56,744 bases of DNA from Bacteroidota bacterium (lineage in GTDB: Bacteria; Bacteroidota; Bacteroidia; Chitinophagales; Chitinophagaceae): positions 1-56,744 of the forward strand of contig JANYEA010000058.1 of assembly GCA_025363385.1 (NCBI GenBank), given 5' to 3'. Within the stretch, counting starts at the first letter, position 1. The number at the start of each line of letters is the position of its first letter. The position numbers and the translations under genes were made by a program. This document shows positions 8,783 to 16,911 of this stretch, piece by piece. Below the pieces are notes generated by a model. It ran no database searches and had not been told where the DNA came from. It saw nothing but the letters and a program-made list of their open reading frames with translations.

Positions 8783-9943
8783 ATGAGCCAACAAGAAAAT
8801 AATTTAAGACTAGGTACCAAATATATTCATGCAGGAGCCGAACCAGATCCATCAACAGGCGCCATCATGACGCCAATTTATCAAACCTCTACATATGTTC
8901 AGGAAGCACCTGGTGTAAATAAGGGATTCGAGTATGCTAGAAGTCAGAACCCTACCCGAAAGGCTTTGGAAGAAGCTTATGCGCAGATTGAACAAGCTAC
9001 TTATGGTTTGGCATTTAGCAGTGGTGTTGCTGCAACAGATGCCGTCATTAAATTGTTAGCACCTGGTGATGAAGTAATTGCAGCAAATGATATGTATGGT
9101 GGAACCTACCGTTTATTCACAAAAATATTTGCCAAGTTCGGCATTAAGTTTATTTATGTAAATACTACTGATGTAAGCAATATCAGCAAAGCTATTACCG
9201 CAAATACCAAATTGATCTGGATTGAAACTCCTACGAATCCTTTGATGAATATTACAGACATCTCGGCCGTAGGGGAAATTGCCAAAAAAGCAAAAGCCAT
9301 TCTTTGTGTGGATAATACTTTTGCTTCCCCTTATTTACAAAACCCTTTAACAATGGGTGCAGATATAGTAATGCACTCTGCCACAAAATACCTTGGTGGA
9401 CATAGCGATCTGATTCAAGGTTGTTTGATGATGAACGATGCCGATCTTCGTGAGCAATTATATTTTATCCAAAAATCAACTGGGGCTGTACCCGGACCCA
9501 TGGATTGTTTTCTGGTTTTGCGTGGCATTAAAACTTTACATGTTCGCATGCAAAGGCATTGTGAGAATGGCGAAAAAGTGGCGCATTTTTTACGCAACCA
9601 TCCCAAAGTGCAAAGGGTTTACTGGTGCGGATTTGAAGATCATCATAACTATGCTATCGCAAAAAAACAAATGCGCGGTTTTGGTGGCATGATGAGTTTT
9701 ACACTGAAAGATGATAGTGTTGAAAATGCAAAACGTGTTCTAAGCAGCACCAAGGTATTTTCATTAGCAGAAAGTTTAGGTGGAGTTGAATCATTAATCA
9801 ATCACCCAGCTACTATGACGCACGCTTCCATTCCAAGGGAAGAAAGAATTAAAAATGGACTAACCGATTCATTGATAAGACTTAGTGTAGGCATCGAAGA
9901 CGTAGAAGATCTGATAGAAGATTTGAATCAGGCAATAGTGTGA
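8783..9943 (+). CDS. Cystathionine gamma-synthase/lyase-type PLP enzyme
   Basis: This 386-residue protein of the Cys/Met metabolism PLP family has Tyr motifs in NDMYGGTYR (about 102-110), the substrate/PLP region ETPTNPLMN, and the Schiff-base lysine in SATKYLGGHSDL (Lys202). A late SLGGVESLINHPA motif binds the substrate carboxylate. Members perform gamma-replacement or gamma-elimination between homoserine esters, cysteine, cystathionine and homocysteine in the cytoplasm. Sequence alone does not separate synthase from lyase. Its 3' trailer contains solo palindromic element A starting 26 nt after the stop. Confidence 0.85.
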   Translation: MSQQENNLRLGTKYIHAGAEPDPSTGAIMTPIYQTSTYVQEAPGVNKGFEYARSQNPTRKALEEAYAQIEQATYGLAFSSGVAATDAVIKLLAPGDEVIAANDMYGGTYRLFTKIFAKFGIKFIYVNTTDVSNISKAITANTKLIWIETPTNPLMNITDISAVGEIAKKAKAILCVDNTFASPYLQNPLTMGADIVMHSATKYLGGHSDLIQGCLMMNDADLREQLYFIQKSTGAVPGPMDCFLVLRGIKTLHVRMQRHCENGEKVAHFLRNHPKVQRVYWCGFEDHHNYAIAKKQMRGFGGMMSFTLKDDSVENAKRVLSSTKVFSLAESLGGVESLINHPATMTHASIPREERIKNGLTDSLIRLSVGIEDVEDLIEDLNQAIV

Positions 9944-9968
9944 AGAAAAAAAGGGTATTAAAAAAAGG

Positions 9969-10033
9969 TTTCCCCTCCATCGCATGCGATGGAGGGGACG
10001 CTGATGCCGGACTCGGCATACAGCTGGGGTGGT
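9969..10033 (+). repeat. Solo palindromic element, copy A
   Basis: This 65-bp unit has four parts: TTT; a perfect 26-bp palindrome at 9972-9997 (arm CCCCTCCATCGCA); a spacer ACGCTG; and a second stem-loop ATGCCGGACTCGGCAT at 10004-10019. It ends ACAGCTGGGGTGGT. It matches copy C (18619-18683, opposite strand) at all but three positions, and its first 29 bp are identical to copy B (18072-18134). It lies in the 3' trailer of the transsulfuration gene and has no nuclease gene beside it. The 26-bp hairpin could stop or protect transcripts, but no T-tract follows. Confidence 0.9.
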
Positions 10034-10058
10034 TGATCTCATCCAGAAATATTTCTTT

Positions 10059-10853
10059 ATGGATTTAGAAAATCAACAGAAATTAAAATTGTTTTTGGAT
10101 GAGAAAGTGGCCAAGTACAATCAACCCAATTTCATTGAGGCAGACCCAATTTGCATTCCCCATTTATTTTCAAAAAAACAAGATATTGAAATAGCCGGTT
10201 TTTTTGCTGCTATTTTCGCATGGGGTAACCGAACTACAATTATCAATAAGTCGAAAGAGCTGATGCAATTCATGCAGATGTCTCCGCACGAATTTTGTTT
10301 GAATCATACCGATAATGATTTAAAAAAAATACTGCACTTCAAACACCGTACATTCAATGCCACCGACCTGTTATATTGTATCGATTTTCTAAAGTATCAT
10401 TATACACAAAACAAAAGTTTAGAAACTGCTTTTTTTCCAGATAAAATTTTAAAGGCCGCTAAAAACAATATTGTGGAGTTAGGGCTTACTCATTTTCACG
10501 AATATTTTTTTTCACTGGAAGACGCACCCAACAGAACCAGAAAACATATTGCCACTCCCTATAAAAATTCAGGTTGTAAAAGATTGAATATGTACTTACG
10601 ATGGATGGTGCGCCATGATAAACAATCAGTTGATTTTGGATTATGGAAAAGGATTAAGCCATCCATGCTTATCTGTCCCATTGATGTACACGTGGCAAGG
10701 GTTGCCAAACGATTTCAATTATTAGACCGCAAGCAGGCCGATTGGACAGCAGCAGTTGAACTAACCCAATACTTGCGTAACTTAGATAAGAACGATCCAG
10801 TAAAATACGATTTTGCTTTATTTGGTTTAGGGGTAATGGAAAAATATAGTTAG
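10059..10853 (+). CDS. TIGR02757-family protein of unknown function
   Basis: I chose the ATG at 10059 (264 residues, MDLENQQKLKLF) because the earlier in-frame GTG at 10029 lies inside repeat element A. The protein matches TIGR02757, conserved in Bacteroidota and some other phyla: ADPICIPHLFSKKQDIEIAGFF and FAAIFAWGNRTTI near the N-terminus, KNSGCKRLNMYLRWMVR in the middle, and LICPIDVHVARVA followed by DPVKYDFALFGLG at the end. The C-terminal pattern resembles a helix-hairpin-helix DNA-glycosylase-like fold, so nucleic-acid binding is plausible but unproven. The next gene starts 1 nt after the stop. Confidence 0.75.
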   Translation: MDLENQQKLKLFLDEKVAKYNQPNFIEADPICIPHLFSKKQDIEIAGFFAAIFAWGNRTTIINKSKELMQFMQMSPHEFCLNHTDNDLKKILHFKHRTFNATDLLYCIDFLKYHYTQNKSLETAFFPDKILKAAKNNIVELGLTHFHEYFFSLEDAPNRTRKHIATPYKNSGCKRLNMYLRWMVRHDKQSVDFGLWKRIKPSMLICPIDVHVARVAKRFQLLDRKQADWTAAVELTQYLRNLDKNDPVKYDFALFGLGVMEKYS

Positions 10854-10854
10854 C

Positions 10855-11139
10855 ATGAACAACAGTAGCGATTTGATCTCTTTAGAAAAATTGTCATTCG
10901 ATGAGCTGGTTGCGCATATCAATCAATTGATTTCGAAAGACTTTGCCAGGCTGGTATATTTATTATATGCGGTAGATGTATCTGAAAAAAAACTCAAACA
11001 ACTCTTAACCGAACATCCCACTGAAGACGCTGGGAAACTCATAGCTCTTCTTATTCTGGAAAGACAAGAACAGAAAAAGAAAAGCCGTGAGCAATTCAAA
11101 CAAAAAGAAGAAGATATTCCAGAAGAAGATAAATGGTAA
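10855..11139 (+). CDS. Small conserved hypothetical protein, charged C-terminus
   Basis: I do not recognise this 94-residue protein. It has a helical N-terminal half (LISLEKLSFDELVAHINQLI, then LVYLLYAVDVSEKKLKQLL) followed by a very charged, probably disordered tail rich in E, K and Q. There is no signal peptide or membrane segment. It begins 1 nt after the TIGR02757 stop and is likely translated with it. Coding use looks like its neighbours. The sequence predicts only a small soluble helical protein, possibly an accessory of the upstream gene. Confidence 0.6.
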   Translation: MNNSSDLISLEKLSFDELVAHINQLISKDFARLVYLLYAVDVSEKKLKQLLTEHPTEDAGKLIALLILERQEQKKKSREQFKQKEEDIPEEDKW

Positions 11140-11145
11140 ATAGAC

Positions 11146-11153
11146 TAATTTTG
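11146..11153 (+). promoter_or_regulatory. Bacteroidota -7 box upstream of the FAH-family gene
   Basis: TAATTTTG matches TAnnTTTG exactly and lies 19 nt before the ATG at 11173. No clear TTTG -33 element precedes it, so this is a moderate candidate. Confidence 0.4.
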
Positions 11154-11172
11154 TTTTTTAATAAGTTCGCAT

Positions 11173-12180
11173 ATGAAACTGGTTTCTTATCTCAACGATG
11201 GTCATGATCAATTGGCTTTTTTAGTGGACGGACTTTTATTTGAATGCGATCTGATGCATCCGGAGTTGCCCAATAGCATGAATATGTTTTTACACTACTG
11301 GGATGATATGTATCCCATAGCCCAACAGGTGGATGCAGCCATTAAATCGGGCCGTATCAATGCCGATAGAGGCGTTCCAGTGGAAGAGGTACAGTTATTG
11401 GCACCCATTCCATTTCCAACTTCCTGCAGAGATGCATTTGCATTTCGCCAACATGCGATGGCCACAAGAAAGAATCCAAATGCAGATCTTAAAGCGGCTT
11501 ATGATGAATTTCCAGTTTTCTATTTTAGTAACCATCATAGTATTCAAGGGCCTGGAAATATAGAATGCATGCCCGATCATTTAGAAGAACTCGATTTTGA
11601 ATTAGAAGCTGCCATCGTAATTTGTAAACAAGGGAGAAATATTACCGCAGAAGAAGCCGATGAATATATTGGAGGGCTGATGATTTTTAACGACTTCAGT
11701 GCCCGTAAACTGCAACTCGAGGAAATGCAATTAAATCTTGGACCAGCAAAGGGAAAAGATTTTGCTACAGCTATCGGCCCATGTTTGGTTACACTCGATG
11801 AATTAGAGAAATACGAAATGTTTGCCCCTTATGGACATATAGGAAAAAAGTGGAATTTAGAAATGAGATGTGCAGTAAATGGGGAGCAAGTAAGCGGAGG
11901 AAATTTAATAGATATGCAATGGACTTTTGCTGAAATCATTGAAAGATGTTCTTATGGTGTTAATCTGCAACCAGGCGATATTATTGGGAGTGGAACTGTT
12001 GGAACAGGATGTTTCCTTGAACAGAATATCTCAAATAAACAAAAAGACCCAAACACAGTAGCCCGTTGGTTACACGCAGGTGATACTATAGAAATGGAAA
12101 TAGAAGGTCTTGGCATTCTTAGGAATACCATCGTAAAGGAAGAAAGTAACTATTCTATTCTCAATAAAAAGATGATCTGA
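11173..12180 (+). CDS. Fumarylacetoacetate hydrolase-family protein
   Basis: This 335-residue protein has the FAH fold. The metal-binding acidic region LDFELEAAIVI lies at about residues 139-149, and the signature FNDFSARKLQLEEMQLNLGP runs at about 170-190 and continues into KGKDFATAIGP. A late DIIGSGTVGTGCF motif closes the active site. Family members cleave C-C bonds in beta-diketo acids (fumarylacetoacetate in tyrosine catabolism) or act on acylpyruvates. The length and an N-terminal domain suit the fumarylacetoacetase group, but no other tyrosine-degradation gene is adjacent. It is convergent with the SDR gene, with 15 nt between stops. Confidence 0.8.
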   Translation: MKLVSYLNDGHDQLAFLVDGLLFECDLMHPELPNSMNMFLHYWDDMYPIAQQVDAAIKSGRINADRGVPVEEVQLLAPIPFPTSCRDAFAFRQHAMATRKNPNADLKAAYDEFPVFYFSNHHSIQGPGNIECMPDHLEELDFELEAAIVICKQGRNITAEEADEYIGGLMIFNDFSARKLQLEEMQLNLGPAKGKDFATAIGPCLVTLDELEKYEMFAPYGHIGKKWNLEMRCAVNGEQVSGGNLIDMQWTFAEIIERCSYGVNLQPGDIIGSGTVGTGCFLEQNISNKQKDPNTVARWLHAGDTIEMEIEGLGILRNTIVKEESNYSILNKKMI

Positions 12181-12195
12181 TTAATAGATTCAATT

Positions 12196-12894
12196 CTAAA
12201 GATCTCCTAATTGAGGTCGCAAAATAATATCTTCCACAACCGCTTGTGGAGATAGTTGAGATGCTGCATAAATCATAGTGGCAATATCTTTTGCTTCCAT
12301 AATTCTATTGGGATCAATACTGTTTCCTGCCCAACTCGCACTCATGGTAGCACCTGGTAAAACAGCGGTTACTTTAATGCCATTGGGTTTCATTTCCTCG
12401 CGTAAATTTTTACTGAATCCCAATAAAGCAAATTTACTAATGCTATAGGCACCCCCATTTGCGTATGCATTCAAAGAAGCAATGGAACATACATTAAAAA
12501 TATGGCCACTCTTTTGTTTGATCATGGTAGGCAATAATCGACGGGTAAGATGATACGCACTATATAAATTAATTTCCAGCATTTTCTCTAAATGCCCCTC
12601 AGGTTCGTTATGAATATTACCAGGGATAAATTGACCAGCATTATTGATAATGATATCCGGTGCACCAAATGTTAAACACCAGTCAGCAAAGTGAAGTATA
12701 TCTGTTTTGTTGCCCATATAGGTAGCCCTGTATTGGATAATGGTATCCGGATTATTTTCTTGTAACTCTTTAGCTGTTTCAATCAGTTCCTTTTCATTTC
12801 TGCTACAGATCATTAATTGATTGCCTGGTTTTGCAAAAGCAATTGCAATTGCTTTACCGATTCCTTTTGAAGCTCCTGTAATAATGATATTCAT
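12196..12894 (-). CDS. Short-chain dehydrogenase/reductase
   Basis: This is a 232-residue classical SDR: cofactor motif TGASKGIGK (residues 6-14), NNAG at 84-87, a catalytic Ser in the CSIAS region (about 137-140) and YSISK with Tyr150/Lys154. An Arg after the second strand (SRNEKEL) points to NADP preference. It would be a soluble cytoplasmic oxidoreductase of unknown substrate. It is divergent from the HAD phosphatase gene, with 73 nt between start codons that must contain both promoters. It is a single gene unit. Confidence 0.85.
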   Translation of the reverse strand: MNIIITGASKGIGKAIAIAFAKPGNQLMICSRNEKELIETAKELQENNPDTIIQYRATYMGNKTDILHFADWCLTFGAPDIIINNAGQFIPGNIHNEPEGHLEKMLEINLYSAYHLTRRLLPTMIKQKSGHIFNVCSIASLNAYANGGAYSISKFALLGFSKNLREEMKPNGIKVTAVLPGATMSASWAGNSIDPNRIMEAKDIATMIYAASQLSPQAVVEDIILRPQLGDL

Positions 12895-12967
12895 ATTAAA
12901 TATTTGCGCGGTGAAGTTCGTTAATTTTTAGGAATCCTTCGATTGTATTTGTTCGTATTTTGTGCCC

Positions 12968-13663
12968 ATGCAATATCAACAGCTATTTTTCGACCTCGAC
13001 CATACGCTTTGGGACTTCGAAGCAAATTCAAAAGAAACACTATTTGACCTTTATGAAAGTAATTCACTCTTTAACAGGGGAGTGTTAGATTTTGAACAAT
13101 TTTTCACGCATTATAGTCACCATAACCATCGTTTATGGGATAGATATACAAAAGGTTTTATAAGACAGGAGGAGCTACGCTGGAAGCGGATGTGGCTAGC
13201 CTTACTTGAATTTAAAATTGCAGACGAACCCTTAGCTAAAAAAATGTCGGTTCAATTTTTAGCGTTATTACCTACCAAGAAAAAATTATTTCCTTACACC
13301 GTTGAAATACTAGACTACCTAAAAAATAAGCATTACAAATTGCATTTAGTTACCAATGGATTTGAATCTGTACAACATAACAAACTAAGAGAAAGTAATC
13401 TTACTGCATACTTTGATCAGGTAGTTACTTCCGAAGCAAGTAATAGTTTAAAGCCCAATAAAGAGATTTTCGAATATGCGCTTCAAAAAGCAGGAGCGTC
13501 AGTTTCAGAGAGTATCATGATTGGTGATAACCAGGATGCAGATATTCAAGGGGGCATCAATGCAGGCATGGATACCATTTTTGTGAATCACTTAAAAGTG
13601 GAACCAACAGTGAAAGCCACTTATATGATACACCACTTAAAAGATCTGGAAAATATTTTATAA
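12968..13663 (+). CDS. YjjG/YfnB-like HAD nucleotidase
   Basis: The ATG at 12968 (231 residues) is preferred to a GTG two codons upstream. HAD motifs are all visible: nucleophile DLDHT (Asp9, Asp11), Thr in LVTNGFES, Lys in LKPNKEIF, and the acidic motif MIGDNQDADIQG. The cap sequence and the start LFFDLDHTLWDFE match the YjjG/YfnB group, which dephosphorylates nucleoside monophosphates, often modified pyrimidine nucleotides. It ends at a good terminator hairpin (13669-13691). Confidence 0.85.
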   Translation: MQYQQLFFDLDHTLWDFEANSKETLFDLYESNSLFNRGVLDFEQFFTHYSHHNHRLWDRYTKGFIRQEELRWKRMWLALLEFKIADEPLAKKMSVQFLALLPTKKKLFPYTVEILDYLKNKHYKLHLVTNGFESVQHNKLRESNLTAYFDQVVTSEASNSLKPNKEIFEYALQKAGASVSESIMIGDNQDADIQGGINAGMDTIFVNHLKVEPTVKATYMIHHLKDLENIL

Positions 13664-13668
13664 AAAAA

Positions 13669-13691
13669 GCCGTCCCAATATTCAGGACGGC
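13669..13691. terminator. Bidirectional terminator between HAD gene and Cys-rich peptide gene
   Basis: The stem GCCGTCC (13669-13675) pairs with GGACGGC (13685-13691) around a 9-nt loop. An A-run precedes it and a T-rich stretch follows, so it can serve the convergent genes on both sides. Confidence 0.8.
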
Positions 13692-13747
13692 ATTTCTATT
13701 TTTTGACTTTTGAATTTCGACTTATGAATTGATAAGTCTAGTTAAAT

Positions 13748-13954
13748 CTAAGCTTTGGCCTTAGGCGTTTCTTTAGCTTCTTTATCTTTACTGCAACATT
13801 CTTTTCCTTCTTTTTTGCAAGACTCTTTTCCATTTGCGTCTTTCTTGCAACATTCTTTTCCTGATGCTTTCTTTTTATCTTTTCCACCCTCATGAGCAAA
13901 AGCTACCCCAGTAAACAAAAATGCAGCTGTGGCAAAAACAAGTAATTTTTTCAT
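13748..13954 (-). CDS. Secreted Lys/Cys-rich small protein
   Basis: This 68-residue protein has a strong signal peptide (MKKLLVFATAAFLFTGVAFA) cut before HEGG. The mature part of about 48 residues is almost entirely Lys, Glu, Gly, Ala and Cys, with three near-repeats of the form KECCKK / ESCKK / KECCSK. Paired cysteines in a very charged, probably unstructured chain suggest metal or thiol chemistry in the periplasm, similar in appearance to small metallothionein-like proteins; that role is inferred. It is alone between the terminator at 13669-13691 and psd. I do not recognise a named family. Confidence 0.75.
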   Translation of the reverse strand: MKKLLVFATAAFLFTGVAFAHEGGKDKKKASGKECCKKDANGKESCKKEGKECCSKDKEAKETPKAKA

Positions 13955-14006
13955 ATTGGTCTTTATTTTATGGATTCGAATTTATGCTTTTTTATATAAT
14001 AAACTG

Positions 14007-14663
14007 TTACCAGCTTGCTAAAACAGTAGTTCCACCTTCCACAACCTGGTTCAATTCTACCTGAATTTTAGCGGTAAGTGGCAATAATAAGTCTACACGG
14101 CTACCAAACTTAATAAACCCAAATTCGTCTGTTTGCTTTACCTGCTCACCTACTTTGGTATAATTACAGATTCTTTTTGCGAGTGCCCCGGCGATTTGTT
14201 TGTAAAGGATTTCGCCATGCGGATTTTTAACCACCACGCTCCAACGTTCGTTTTCTGTAGAAGATTTTGGGTGCCAGGCAACCAGGTATTTACCCTTATG
14301 GTATTGATTATAAACAACTTCCCCATCCACAGGGTTTCTGTTTACATGCACATTGGCAGGGCTCATAAATACACTCAGTTGAATGCGTTTATCTTTAAAA
14401 TACTCAGAATCGATCACTTCTTCAATGACCACCACTTTACCATCTGCTGGACAAATAATTTGATCTGCGTTGATAGTAAAAATGCGATTAGGAATCCTAA
14501 AAAATGAAACTAAGAATAAGAATACACCTAGTGTAACTATAAAAATGCCAAATGCCAGCCAAGGCATGCTGCCATTTAAAAAAGTAAAAGAAACTAAATT
14601 GAGCAACCCAAAAATCAATGCTCCTATTCCAATAGATTGGTATCCTTCTTTGTGTATCGTCAT
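14007..14663 (-). CDS. psd: Phosphatidylserine decarboxylase (short pyruvoyl type)
   Basis: This 218-residue protein has one or two membrane segments at the N-terminus (about 11-55), followed by the PSD domain: CPADGKV (about 71-77), NVHVNRNP (His106) and the self-cleavage site FIKFGSRV. There the Gly187-Ser188 bond would give the pyruvoyl prosthetic group on the C-terminal subunit. It makes phosphatidylethanolamine from phosphatidylserine at the inner membrane. It is downstream of cdsA in the same direction, an expected phospholipid pair, but a good promoter (14681-14714) lies directly before it, so it may also be transcribed alone. Confidence 0.88.
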   Translation of the reverse strand: MTIHKEGYQSIGIGALIFGLLNLVSFTFLNGSMPWLAFGIFIVTLGVFLFLVSFFRIPNRIFTINADQIICPADGKVVVIEEVIDSEYFKDKRIQLSVFMSPANVHVNRNPVDGEVVYNQYHKGKYLVAWHPKSSTENERWSVVVKNPHGEILYKQIAGALAKRICNYTKVGEQVKQTDEFGFIKFGSRVDLLLPLTAKIQVELNQVVEGGTTVLASW

Positions 14664-14680
14664 TTTTTATGCTTGATCTG

Positions 14681-14714
14681 CAAATGTAATAGATGTTCTA
14701 ATCCTTTCAGCAAA
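14681..14714 (-). promoter_or_regulatory. Candidate promoter for psd
   Basis: On the minus strand TTTG (14714-14711) is followed after 22 nt by TACATTTG (14688-14681), an exact TAnnTTTG -7 box, 17 nt before the psd ATG. The spacing suits Bacteroidota -33/-7 promoters. Confidence 0.55.
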
Positions 14715-14727
14715 AACGGCTAATCAA

Positions 14728-15594
14728 CTATAAAAACATATCAGCAAATAACCACACATAGGGTGTTGCTAATAATAAAGAATCGAATCGGTCGAGAAAT
14801 CCGCCATGTCCGGGCATCATACTACCACTGTCTTTTACACCAGCTAAGCGTTTCAATTTGCTTTCGAGCAAGTCGCCAAAAGTTCCCATTACTGAGGCCA
14901 TAAATGAGATCAGGATCAATAAGCGAAATGGCAACCCCATAAAAGTATTTCCACCATAACTAATAATCATCACAGACAATACCACTCCACTGATGGTTCC
15001 TTCCCAGGTTTTTTTAGGAGACACAGGAGATAATGGCCTTTTGCCAAAAAGAGAGCCTGTGATATACGCCATGGTATCGTTTACCCAGATAGATGCAATT
15101 AATACAATGGGAATAATTAACCCAGCATCTGTTTGTTCATACATATTTAAACGCCCTCTTAATTTAATCATCAAACCCCAGCTTAATGAAATATAAAGGA
15201 ACCCTGCCAGAAGCGATAACAGGTTATTAAAACTGATTTTTTTGTAAAATGCAGCCAGCCCTAATATAAAAACTCCTGAAAGACCCATTAAAATATACCA
15301 TCCTAATTCGTGCAGGTTCCAATTTCCTAAAGGATAAGAAACCGGATTACTCATATATAACATATAAGCAAAGCCAATAAACATCATGAGGTACTTTAAC
15401 ACAGCCGGAAGATCTTTATAAGTAGGTTCAATTTTATCCATTAAACGATGAAATTCCCACCAGCAACCAAAATTGATCACGGTAAAAAGTGCTAAGAAGG
15501 TCCATTGATTATAGATAAGTCCACCTAACATGATGGCAGCAAAAATAATTGCACTGAGTGTACGAGTCTTAAAGACAGCAAGGTTAAAAGCCAT
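14728..15594 (-). CDS. cdsA: Phosphatidate cytidylyltransferase
   Basis: This 288-residue membrane protein has about seven or eight hydrophobic segments. The CdsA signature is clear: SPKKTWEGTISG in the middle and, near the end, GTFGDLLESKLKR leading to the KDSGSMMPGHGGFLDRFDS motif with its metal-binding acidic residues. It converts phosphatidic acid and CTP to CDP-diacylglycerol in the inner membrane, the precursor for the phosphatidylserine that the neighbouring psd product decarboxylates. It is preceded on the same strand by a DUF2007 gene 73 nt upstream. Confidence 0.92.
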   Translation of the reverse strand: MAFNLAVFKTRTLSAIIFAAIMLGGLIYNQWTFLALFTVINFGCWWEFHRLMDKIEPTYKDLPAVLKYLMMFIGFAYMLYMSNPVSYPLGNWNLHELGWYILMGLSGVFILGLAAFYKKISFNNLLSLLAGFLYISLSWGLMIKLRGRLNMYEQTDAGLIIPIVLIASIWVNDTMAYITGSLFGKRPLSPVSPKKTWEGTISGVVLSVMIISYGGNTFMGLPFRLLILISFMASVMGTFGDLLESKLKRLAGVKDSGSMMPGHGGFLDRFDSLLLATPYVWLFADMFL

Positions 15595-15667
15595 AATATA
15601 TTACTGCATTGGCAGTATCCAAAAGCAAGATAGGAAAAAAAATGTGAGGCTAAAAAGTAATCCAGTC

Positions 15668-15874
15668 TTAATTGAGCAGGGCTTTTGCTATCAATTGTTT
15701 GGCGGTAATATGTAAATGTGCTGGAACATACAATTCAATGTCTCCAAACATCGGATAACTACTATCCTGTTTGTTGAGCACCTGAACAGGAACTTCGTTT
15801 TCTGCCAGTAAACCCTGGATGATACTGGCTTCCGCTAAGTTTTTCGTACTGAAAATTTTATCCCAATGCTTCAT
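15668..15874 (-). CDS. DUF2007 small protein
   Basis: This 68-residue protein matches DUF2007 (putative signal-transducing protein; PII-like fold). It begins with WDKIFSTKNLAEASIIQGLL, followed by ENEVPVQVLNKQDS and a strand-rich C-terminus. Family members are small soluble domains often found next to membrane-protein or lipid genes; no ligand is established. It starts 2 nt after the stop of the CPBP protease and precedes cdsA, so it is probably part of one minus-strand operon: CPBP protease, DUF2007, cdsA, psd. Confidence 0.8.
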   Translation of the reverse strand: MKHWDKIFSTKNLAEASIIQGLLAENEVPVQVLNKQDSSYPMFGDIELYVPAHLHITAKQLIAKALLN

Positions 15875-15876
15875 AA

Positions 15877-16836
15877 TTAGTTCAATTGATTTTCGCGGAA
15901 AGAATCTTTTTCCTGTACAAAATTATAATCCGATTCCTGTTTAAATATACGCATCAAAATGATGATGCCTAATACTGCTAAAAGTCCTAACCAGATGGGC
16001 ATTGACTCATCCATTACTTTATCAATTTGCTTTCCCTGTTTGTTAGCAATATACAGCTGCGTTACAATAATTCCGTTATAAAGAAAGTGAATGAGGATAT
16101 TAAGCCATAAGTTTTTACTGAAATAAAATACATAACCCAAGATCAATCCCAGTGCAGTGCGTGGAAGAAATCCAAAATAGGAGAAATGTATGGCGCTGAA
16201 TAAAATACTTGCTATCAGAATTCCGATAAAACCATTTTTTGTCCAACCCACAAATATTTGTTGCAGCGCTCCTCTAAAAAGAATTTCTTCAAAAATGGCA
16301 GGAGCTGCTGCCATTACAATAAGTGCAAGTATATAATCTCTCAGTCCATTCATCTTCACCATGGCCATCATGCTTTCTTTATATCTTGCTTCTGCTTCTT
16401 TGGCTGCTGCCAACCATTTTGCTGGTAAAGGAATGGCTTGGTTTAATTCACCCAATGCACCACTCAGGATCAATCCAACAAACGCAATCATTATCACTAG
16501 TATAACTTGCCTAGCGGTAATTTTTTGGCGAAAGCTTAGATATTTAAACGGATTACGGGTTGTAATAAAGCTTAATATGATTACGGGCAGACAGAAAACC
16601 AGGAAAGATGCCAAAGTGTTTAAAAATCGCGAGGCATCGGTATATTTTGGGTCGTTTAAGAGTGCTGGTACTGATTTCATGGGCACATGCATCCATGCAG
16701 CACCAATGGATAGAACGATGAAATTGCCAATTATCATACCTATTCCCAGTAAAGCCAATAAGAGCGCAAATTGAGAAGGATAATTCAGTAAGGGTTTCTG
16801 ATGCATCAAATCTGAAATAAGAGTGTAAATTTGCAT
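15877..16836 (-). CDS. CPBP (CAAX-like) intramembrane metalloprotease
   Basis: I take the ATG at 16836 (319 residues); an upstream in-frame ATG at 16896 would leave only 15 nt to the divergent dusB. The protein has about eight membrane segments and the CPBP motifs: FEEILFRGALQ (EExxxR) in the middle, a following FSAIHFSYFG motif with His, and a late FYFSKNLWLNILIHFLYN motif carrying another metal-binding His. CPBP proteins cleave within membranes or act as immunity and processing factors; the substrate is unknown. It leads the DUF2007-cdsA-psd group. Confidence 0.85.
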   Translation of the reverse strand: MQIYTLISDLMHQKPLLNYPSQFALLLALLGIGMIIGNFIVLSIGAAWMHVPMKSVPALLNDPKYTDASRFLNTLASFLVFCLPVIILSFITTRNPFKYLSFRQKITARQVILVIMIAFVGLILSGALGELNQAIPLPAKWLAAAKEAEARYKESMMAMVKMNGLRDYILALIVMAAAPAIFEEILFRGALQQIFVGWTKNGFIGILIASILFSAIHFSYFGFLPRTALGLILGYVFYFSKNLWLNILIHFLYNGIIVTQLYIANKQGKQIDKVMDESMPIWLGLLAVLGIIILMRIFKQESDYNFVQEKDSFRENQLN

Positions 16837-16911
16837 TTTTGTATCATGCAGCTGCAAGATAATGGATAAAAGGCAAGCTCCATATTTACAAGGCACCCTT
16901 CAAATAATACG

